Under the pieces are notes generated by a model, which was given only the letters and a program-made list of their open reading frames with translations, had not been told where the DNA came from and searched no databases. The position numbers were made by a program, and so were the translations under genes. Below, piece by piece: positions 16,836 to 21,989 of a stretch of DNA of 21,989 nt. Position 1 is the first letter of the stretch, and each line of letters begins with the position of its first letter. Source of the stretch: CALAED01 sp937891035 (GTDB taxonomy: Bacteria; Actinomycetota; Actinomycetes; Streptosporangiales; Streptosporangiaceae); assembly GCA_035642125.1 (NCBI GenBank), contig DASQSZ010000475.1, positions 1 to 21,989 of the forward strand, in the 5' to 3' direction.

Positions 16836-18068
16836 TCACCATGTGCTTCCCAGCGTCGAAAGCGCGGGGCGGTCCCGTTGGTCCCCGACGGCCGGAACCA
16901 CCTCGACATCGAGTGCGCTGGCGCCGATCAGCTCATTTCCGGTGCGGTTGGAGATCGGCATGATCAACCCCGCCTGAACGTCGCGCCACATCTTCTCGAA
17001 CGGCTGCGAGCGGACGAAGGCCGAGCCGCCGAGCACGTCGACCAGCCTGCGCATGATGGTCGCCGCGTTGTTGGTGCAGACGTTCTTGACGAAGGCGCAT
17101 CGGGCGACGCCCTCCTGCACGCCGAGCTGTTCGAACAAACGCCGACTCGTCACCTCGTCCGCATGGCGATACAGCACGCTGCGGTTGATCTCCCGCAGGG
17201 TCTCGGCCTCGGCGATCGCGTCTTGGACCCGCGCGTCGCGGGTCAGCCCGCGGCGGTGGATTTGCTCGACCGCCCAGCTGAGCGCGCCGCCGGCGATGCC
17301 CGTGTAGACGGCGCCGAAGCAGGGGGCCGCATGCGCGAAGACCTGCTCAAGGAACTTCGCGTCCAAGTGGCCGACCGGAACAGAGTGGTAGAGGTTTTGC
17401 TCGGGGACGAAGAGGTTGTCGAAGACGACGTCGTTACTTTGGGTGGCCCGCATGCCGAGCGTGTCCCAGGTCGGTTCGATCGACACGCCAGGGCTCGATA
17501 GGTCGACCAGGAGGCCGATCAGGTGTGGGCCGTACTCGGGGTCCTCGTAGCGCGCGGTGGTCGCGCAATGCGTCGCCACGGAGGTGTTCGTGCCGAAATT
17601 CTTCCGTCCGCTGATGCGGAAGCCGCCGTCCACCCGCTCGGCCTTGGTCTTGGCGTCCAGATAGAGGTTGGAAGTGCCGATCTCGCTGGGGATCACCGCG
17701 AACACCAGTTTGCCCTGGGCCGCCATTTGCAGTGGAAAAGCCAGCTGCGGATCCTGCGACCTGCGCCATGCGTACGCCCACGAACACACCGGCGAGGAAT
17801 GCATGGCGTAGGCGAGGGAGGTGGAGCCATCGGCTGCGGCAAATCGTTCCAGTACCACCAGCAGGTCGGCCAGATCGGCGCCAAGCCCGCCCAACTCCTC
17901 GGGCACCGTCAACCGCATAAATCCCGCCGCCCGGAGGTCGTCGTAGTTTTCGAAGGGAAATGTGTTGTCGTGATCGTGCCGGGCGGCACGCTCGGCAAAC
18001 GCCGGGGCCACCTTGTCCGCCAGGGCGAGAAACTTTTGTCCCCGCTCGCTCAGGCAAGTCCGCATCAT
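16836..18068 (-). CDS. Acyl-CoA dehydrogenase-superfamily flavoprotein
   Basis: FAD enzyme of 410 residues with the acyl-CoA dehydrogenase fold. The N-terminal helical domain has ALADKVAPAFAERAARHD and LRVAAGF-type text (actual: YDDLRAAGFMRLTVPEELGG). The middle domain has FAVIPSEIGTSN, GFRISGRKNFGTN and the signature WDTLGMRATQSNDVVFDN. The C-terminal helices include LVDVLGGSAFVRSQPFEKMW. I see no clear identification of the catalytic Glu, so it may be a dehydrogenase or one of the flavin monooxygenases with the same fold (DszC/SfnB type). The sulfur-type neighbours make the latter worth considering. The start is the ATG at 18068 after GAGGAG; the next codon is also ATG, and a GTG at 18089 is less likely. 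It heads the unit running to 15004. Confidence 0.85.
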   Translation of the reverse strand: MMRTCLSERGQKFLALADKVAPAFAERAARHDHDNTFPFENYDDLRAAGFMRLTVPEELGGLGADLADLLVVLERFAAADGSTSLAYAMHSSPVCSWAYAWRRSQDPQLAFPLQMAAQGKLVFAVIPSEIGTSNLYLDAKTKAERVDGGFRISGRKNFGTNTSVATHCATTARYEDPEYGPHLIGLLVDLSSPGVSIEPTWDTLGMRATQSNDVVFDNLFVPEQNLYHSVPVGHLDAKFLEQVFAHAAPCFGAVYTGIAGGALSWAVEQIHRRGLTRDARVQDAIAEAETLREINRSVLYRHADEVTSRRLFEQLGVQEGVARCAFVKNVCTNNAATIMRRLVDVLGGSAFVRSQPFEKMWRDVQAGLIMPISNRTGNELIGASALDVEVVPAVGDQRDRPALSTLGSTW

Positions 18069-18185
18069 GATCTCCTCTGGGCGCCACACGCATCTCGATG
18101 ATGAGGCTCATGAGGTCCGCGTCAGCGCCGATCGACGCCTGACTCGAGTCGGTCATTGCCTTAGGTGTATGCTTTATAGTTATAT

Positions 18186-18216
18186 AGTATATTCCTCCCC
18201 GACCGGTTGCCGTCAA
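18186..18216 (-). promoter_or_regulatory. Promoter upstream of the acyl-CoA dehydrogenase-like gene
   Basis: On the minus strand TTGACG (18216-18211), a 19-base spacer and TATACT (18191-18186) sit at the edge of an AT-rich patch (about 18168-18195) that stands out in this GC-rich DNA. The spacer is two bases long. The predicted start of transcription is about 110 bases before the ATG at 18068. The 18069-18289 gap holds nothing else that I can recognise. Confidence 0.5.
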
Positions 18217-18289
18217 GGGCCGGGCGCGTCGGCGGATGCCCGTCGGGACATCCCTTATAGACGCGCATGAGCTCGGGGTCCCGCACGAG

Positions 18290-19579
18290 CTACTCGGCCC
18301 TCTGCAGCAGGCCGTGCATCACATGCGGTGCGGCTTGTAGTTGAAAATCCATTAGCGGGTGATGGGCCTTGACCGTCCCCTCCAAGGCGAGCAGACACAG
18401 CAGCGGGAAGACGAACTCCGGCTCGGCGAAGAGCCGGTGCCGGCGCTGGAGATCGAACAGCTCGACGGAGAACGACGAGAGGCTGAAATCGCGCGCCACC
18501 ACACCCGCGTTCCGCGTCACGAGATCGGCTACGGCCTGGCGGAACTCACCGGCGTCGGCGTGGGCGTCGGCGCCACGTACCGTCGAAAGCAGGATGTCCG
18601 CACAAGACTCGCCGTCTCCCCTGATCATTCCGGCGAAGAATCTCGTGAATTTCGTGGCGGCCATGTCGCTCATCTGGAAGGCGAAGCCCGCGTCCAGGAT
18701 CACGACGGTCCCGTCCGTCCTGAAGTAGACGTTCCCCTGATGCAGGTCCACATGAATGAAGCCGCTCATGAACAGCATGTGGTAAACCGCGCCGACGAGC
18801 CGGGCAACGGCCGTCTCTCGGGTGGCCGAGGGCAGTCGATCGACCGCGGTCCGATCCAGTCCTTCGACGAATTCCATCGCGATGACACCGTCGCCGCACA
18901 GTTCGGGGACGACGGCGGGAACAACAACGCCAGGTACGTCGGCGAGGTCGTCGCGGAGCCGGGCGAGATTGTCCGCCTCGGCGGCGAAATCCAGCTGGCC
19001 GATCAGGGATGCGCCGATCTGCTCGACCATGTCATCCAACGGGACCCGGCGGAACACGGCGAACCGGCCGAGGACTCTCGCCAGCAGCCGGGCGATGGCG
19101 ATATCCGCGGTGATCCTGTGTGCGATGCCGGGGCGGCGGATTTTGATCGCCAGCGCACCATGATCTAGCTCCGCACGATAGACGCAGGCGATCGAGCCGC
19201 TGGCGACCGGGGGCCGGCGCACGGCTTGGGCGACTTCCCGAGGTACCCGGTCGAACGCCTCTTCAGCGGCTCGGAGCGCGTTGCCGCCGCTCATCGCCTC
19301 GACATCATCGTGCAGTCGACTGAGCGCGGCCGCCAGCGCCGGTCCGATCAAGTCGGCGCGTGTCCCGAGCAGTTGGCCCCCCTTGAGAAAGGCGCCGCGC
19401 AGCCGTTCGGCCAGCCGGGCCACCGCGCCGGCGACGCGGTGACCGCGGGCGCTGGGCGAAGACAGCACACTGATCATCGCGATCCACACCAAGGTGCCCG
19501 CCGTGAACAACGCCACCTGCCCGAGGCGGACGGCAACCTGGCCCAGGCGCACGGCGGGCGGCAACGGCTCTCCCCTCAT
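18290..19579 (-). CDS. UbiB/ABC1/ADCK-family atypical kinase-like protein
   Basis: Protein of 429 residues of the UbiB family, atypical kinases or ATPases tied to quinone and other isoprenoid lipid metabolism. One hydrophobic segment lies at about 21-40. The family KxGQ motif is present (LKGGQL, 66-69), as are the A/G-rich loop (ASGSIACVYRA), the ATP lysine (Lys146 in AIKIRRPG), MEFVEG, HVDLHQGN (Asp278) and the DFG-like LDAGF (Asp296). Departures from consensus are HxDxHPGN read as HVDLHQGN, LDFG read as LDAG, and QLDFAAEADN, where a Glu usually precedes LD. The N-terminus has a seven-residue repeat (RLGQVAV, RLGQVAL). The ATG at 19579 overlaps the stop of the upstream gene as ATGA, so the two are coupled. 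It is the last gene of a four-gene operon. Confidence 0.9.
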   Translation of the reverse strand: MRGEPLPPAVRLGQVAVRLGQVALFTAGTLVWIAMISVLSSPSARGHRVAGAVARLAERLRGAFLKGGQLLGTRADLIGPALAAALSRLHDDVEAMSGGNALRAAEEAFDRVPREVAQAVRRPPVASGSIACVYRAELDHGALAIKIRRPGIAHRITADIAIARLLARVLGRFAVFRRVPLDDMVEQIGASLIGQLDFAAEADNLARLRDDLADVPGVVVPAVVPELCGDGVIAMEFVEGLDRTAVDRLPSATRETAVARLVGAVYHMLFMSGFIHVDLHQGNVYFRTDGTVVILDAGFAFQMSDMAATKFTRFFAGMIRGDGESCADILLSTVRGADAHADAGEFRQAVADLVTRNAGVVARDFSLSSFSVELFDLQRRHRLFAEPEFVFPLLCLLALEGTVKAHHPLMDFQLQAAPHVMHGLLQRAE

Positions 19580-20352
19580 CCGAGGTCAACCGATTCTCTG
19601 CGCAGCCGGCGCACGATCGCCTCGCACAGTTCCTCGGGCGACCCCTCGAATGCCGCTTCGGGGATCGGGATCGCATCACTGGTACGGAGGAAGTCGGTCC
19701 GGTGTCCGGTCTCCGGCCGGGACACGCGGATCCGCCGTGGCAGCTTGTCCTGGAACGCGGCACCGAGCTCGACGATCTCCCAGCGGCGGACTTGCCGGGC
19801 GTCGCGATGTATCACCCTCGCGACGACCATTTCGTGCTCCTCCGCGATCACGTCGGTGACGTGCAGTCCGGGCACACTGGCCGGCCCCCGATATCGCCGC
19901 AGCCTGGCCGCCCGATCGGGTTTGGCCACCTCATGGGCGACGGACAGGCAGGGATCGGTGTCGTGGCCGACCCGGTTGAGGGACGGATGGGGCCAGGCCA
20001 TGAGATCGAGATAACCGACCTCGGTGAGCGGCAGGCAGTCGAAATGCAGCCGTTCCATTACCAAAATCGGCTCTTTCATGGTCGGCAGATACGTCCGCAC
20101 CGAGCAACTGCCGGCGGCGGGATCCTCAACGATCCAGACGTAGGTGCCGAGCAGGACATCCGGTCGCAAGACGAACAGAGCGGTCACCGCATCGCCCTTT
20201 CCGGGACCTGCGGTGAAGCGGCGAGCGAGCAGGTATCGCATCGGGTTGTGACCGATGTTCGCCTCGACGCTGAATCCATATGCCGTGAGCCGGCCCGCGC
20301 TGAGATTGGCGCGGGCCGGCCCGGCTGTGCGCACGTCATTCATCGCGCTCAT
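19576..20352 (-). CDS. Conserved-looking protein of unknown function, coupled to the UbiB-like gene
   Basis: Soluble protein of 258 residues that I do not recognise. The central part is rich in beta strands (RYLLARRFTAGP, VTALFVLRPDVLLGTYVWIV, CSVRTYLPTMKEPILVMERL). The order of a hydrophobic strand, a YLP turn and a long charged C-terminal part faintly recalls LolA-like lipid-binding proteins; this is a weak impression. Acidic and basic residues dominate the end (RRLRRESVDLG). There is no signal peptide. The ATG at 20352 comes 14 bases after the upstream stop, with no strong ribosome site; an in-frame ATG three codons on is an alternative. Its stop overlaps the UbiB-like start, which implies a tightly linked role. 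Confidence 0.75.
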   Translation of the reverse strand: MSAMNDVRTAGPARANLSAGRLTAYGFSVEANIGHNPMRYLLARRFTAGPGKGDAVTALFVLRPDVLLGTYVWIVEDPAAGSCSVRTYLPTMKEPILVMERLHFDCLPLTEVGYLDLMAWPHPSLNRVGHDTDPCLSVAHEVAKPDRAARLRRYRGPASVPGLHVTDVIAEEHEMVVARVIHRDARQVRRWEIVELGAAFQDKLPRRIRVSRPETGHRTDFLRTSDAIPIPEAAFEGSPEELCEAIVRRLRRESVDLG

Positions 20353-20366
20353 TACTGTGTGAGTGC

Positions 20367-21044
20367 CTATGCGAGCAATTCGGCCAGCTCGGCGGGCACT
20401 CTGGCGCTGGTGACGGGCACGTGGTGCAGCAATGCACCGATTTCGATATCGGCGGCAAGAAGCTCACCGACCTGACGGCCATCGCCGTCGTAGAGCGCAT
20501 AGCTCTGTGTCGTGCGCGATACGTCCCCTACCGGGGGCGCCATCGCTACGCGCGACTCCAATCTGACAACAGTGTTGCCGGTGTCGACGGTCGTTCCCAG
20601 CTGCTCCACCTCGAACCGAGGGTAAAGCATGGTGGTATAATCCTTGATCGGTTGTATTTCACCGTCTCTCGGACGTGGGCTCGGCTTGACTCGGGCGCCT
20701 TCCACCTTCCATGGTGTGTTCGAGACCCTGACCTGGCCGAATACGTCGCTGTGCCCAGTCACCTGGAGCGCCATAAACTGCGCGGTGATCGTCGCGCTGG
20801 CCCAGTCGAACGGGTCTCCCGCGGCGGCCTGCGGGTCATGCCGACGGAAGATGTTCATGCCGAATAGATCGACAATATCGTCCCCGAGTCCGTTGATGCG
20901 CATGTGAATACGCTCACGGACCGTGAAGGTTTCCAGAGCGCCAGGGGTGAGCGTGAATGGGCGAATCGCGTAGAGATTGCCCGCACCACCCCAGGATCTT
21001 TCGTCACCCTTAACAGTAGGGGGACGTGGCTGTTCTTCAGTCAC
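20367..21044 (-). CDS. Beta-rich protein of unknown function
   Basis: Soluble 225-residue protein with no family that I can name. It alternates short hydrophobic strands and polar turns: NLYAIRPFTLTPGALETFTV, IHMRINGLGDDIVDLFGMNI, ATITAQFMALQVTGHSDVFG and VVRLESRVAMAPP. This suggests a two-sheet beta sandwich. There is no signal peptide, metal motif or catalytic signature. The start is GTG at 21044 with AAAGG about eight bases upstream. A 42-base gap separates it from the gene before and 14 bases from the gene after, so it belongs to the same transcript as the UbiB-like gene. Confidence 0.75.
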   Translation of the reverse strand: MTEEQPRPPTVKGDERSWGGAGNLYAIRPFTLTPGALETFTVRERIHMRINGLGDDIVDLFGMNIFRRHDPQAAAGDPFDWASATITAQFMALQVTGHSDVFGQVRVSNTPWKVEGARVKPSPRPRDGEIQPIKDYTTMLYPRFEVEQLGTTVDTGNTVVRLESRVAMAPPVGDVSRTTQSYALYDGDGRQVGELLAADIEIGALLHHVPVTSARVPAELAELLA

Positions 21045-21086
21045 GATTTGACCTTTCGAATGGTTACCGTGGAGATCACTGATCGC

Positions 21087-21545
21087 TCAGGGCGTCGCCG
21101 GCTGCTCGGCCAGCGACTCCATGAGGCTGTCCAGTGCCTCGACCGTCTGCGCGAGGTCGCCGGTCCGCTCCTGAATCTCTGCCTTGTCGGCCGTTTGCTC
21201 TCCCAATTCGGCGGCCAGCACCTCGACCAGCCGATCGAGATTGTTGTGCGCTACGCATACCGGGAAGTGTTTGAGCGGGACCTCGTAGACGGGGTCGGCC
21301 CATGGTGCGCCGGACTCGAGGCTGCCATCCGTGCCGGTTGCCTCTCGCCAGGCGCGCTCCACGGTGATGGCGTAGCTGTGGAACGAGCCGAAGTAGTACG
21401 GCTTCCATTGCCCGCGCAATTGGTTGGCCGAGACTTTCGATCCCAAATAAGCTTGGGCCGTAGGCAGGATTGTCTGGCGGTACTCCGTGAGCAGCGAATG
21501 CAGGTCACGGGGTAGCGCGGACAGCGGACTCTCCGCAATTGTCAT
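21087..21545 (-). CDS. Small helical protein of unknown function, first gene of the UbiB operon
   Basis: A 152-residue protein that I do not recognise. The N-terminal half (LPRDLHSLLTEYRQTILPTA) is helical and is followed by an aromatic stretch, GQWKPYYFGSFHSYAITVER. The last 50 residues are heptad-like and acidic (LDRLVEVLAAELGEQTADKA, LAQTVEALDSLMESLAEQ), which points to a coiled coil. I chose the ATG at 21545 because GGGAG lies five bases upstream; an in-frame TTG at 21557 overlaps that site. It is preceded by a leader of about 210 bases from the promoter at 21762-21790. Confidence 0.72.
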   Translation of the reverse strand: MTIAESPLSALPRDLHSLLTEYRQTILPTAQAYLGSKVSANQLRGQWKPYYFGSFHSYAITVERAWREATGTDGSLESGAPWADPVYEVPLKHFPVCVAHNNLDRLVEVLAAELGEQTADKAEIQERTGDLAQTVEALDSLMESLAEQPATP

Positions 21546-21668
21546 ATCTGCTCCCAACGCATGGTTGGTCTCGGATCAGAAGCCGTCTCTGAGCAACTTC
21601 TCGGAGTTGCCGGAGTACGAGCGGAGCGTACGACTTGGTTTATTCATACGGACCCGGCGGACCGCGGG

Positions 21669-21703
21669 CAGTGGCACCACCGAGGTGGCCGATGATGCCA
21701 CTG
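21669..21703 (-). other. Nested stem-loop in the 5' leader of the UbiB operon
   Basis: CAGTGGCA (21669-21676) pairs perfectly with TGCCACTG (21696-21703). Inside, CCACCGAGGTGG forms a smaller stem. It lies in the predicted untranslated leader, about 125 bases before the first start codon. It could be a riboswitch-like or attenuator element, or a protein site. No known riboswitch class is recognisable to me. Confidence 0.5.
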
Positions 21704-21761
21704 GTCCGACGTGATGAGAGTGCCAAGGGAACTCCTCAGTCGACTTTCAGCCTCACCTACC

Positions 21762-21790
21762 ATTAGATAGCTTTAAAAATATATAGTCAA
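21762..21790 (-). promoter_or_regulatory. Sigma-70-type promoter of the UbiB operon
   Basis: Minus-strand TTGACT (21790-21785), a 17-base AT-rich spacer and TCTAAT (21767-21762). Both boxes are close to consensus with ideal spacing. The predicted transcription start is near 21755, giving a leader of about 210 bases. Confidence 0.7.
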
Positions 21791-21845
21791 GGCGAAGACG
21801 GCACTCACCAGCATCGCTTCGACGGCACCTTCGAGGAGCCCGCAT

Positions 21846-21882
21846 ACCACTAAAGGCGCACCGGATACTCCTAAAGGAGTAC
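21846..21882. promoter_or_regulatory. Two 16-base operator-like sites exactly 21 bases apart
   Basis: ACCACTAAAGGCGCAC (21846-21861) and ACTCCTAAAGGAGTAC (21867-21882) share the pattern ACnnCTAAAGGnGnAC. The second is a clean inverted repeat (TACTCC-TAAA-GGAGTA). The 21-base offset is two helical turns, placing both sites on one face of the DNA. They lie upstream of the possible plus-strand gene at the right edge and about 55-100 bases upstream of the minus-strand promoter at 21762-21790, so they could serve either. Confidence 0.6.
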
Positions 21883-21942
21883 CGTCCTCAGCAGGGAGAC
21901 AGGCATGGCGCAGAGGGCTCACAGGCGGCATCGCGAGAGCCG

Positions 21943-21989
21943 ATGATCGGCATGTCGCGGCCGCGACTATTGGCGGAGGCGAACGGGAA
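21943..21989 (+). CDS. Possible start of a plus-strand gene cut by the right edge
   Basis: An ATG at 21943 (with another in frame at 21952) opens a frame MIGMSRPRLLAEANG to the end of the window. The ribosome site is weak. The ATG at 21905, which has a better site (GGGAG), closes after 13 codons and could be a leader peptide or nothing. The placement downstream of the twin operator sites is the main support. Confidence 0.2.
   Translation, partial: MIGMSRPRLLAEANG

Overview
The window is high-G+C DNA with the codon use, NarL/DesK-type signalling pair, ClpC paralog and gene style of an actinomycete. I cannot name the genus. No tRNA, rRNA, insertion sequence or CRISPR array is visible. The left third is the front of an enediyne natural-product cluster. 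On the minus strand it carries, in transcription order, unbL, unbV, unbU and the first half of pksE, the iterative enediyne polyketide synthase. All three junctions are 4-base stop/start overlaps, so this is one translationally coupled operon. It runs off the left edge, where the rest of PksE and probably the thioesterase TebC would lie.

From about 6.9 to 10.5 kb lies a regulatory region. A 500-base intergenic stretch holds a perfect 17-base palindrome just upstream of unbL and a paired inverted motif. It is followed by a soluble DesK/NarL-type histidine kinase (+), a convergent NarL-type response regulator (-), an AHSA1/START-domain protein (+) and an ArsR-type repressor (+).

From 10.7 to 13.0 kb is a clpC paralog (+) that has lost the middle (UVR-type) domain. 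A long stem-loop separates it from a minus-strand group of small genes: a VOC-fold protein, a second AHSA1/START protein and a four-helix, histidine-rich membrane protein. The promoter region of the VOC gene carries three copies of the motif that also lies between unbL and the kinase gene. This suggests that the VOC gene is co-regulated with the warhead operon. START and VOC folds are both known among enediyne resistance proteins.

From 15.0 to 18.1 kb a minus-strand unit encodes an acyl-CoA dehydrogenase-like flavoprotein, a truncated PhnD-like binding protein, a DsrE-type sulfur protein and a sulfide:quinone reductase-like flavoprotein.

From 18.3 to 21.5 kb a minus-strand operon has three genes I do not recognise followed by an unusual UbiB/ABC1-family kinase-like gene. 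It has a good sigma-70-type promoter and a long, structured 5' leader. At the right edge, two 16-base copies of a CTAAAGG-centred motif lie exactly 21 bases apart, upstream of what may be the start of a further plus-strand gene.
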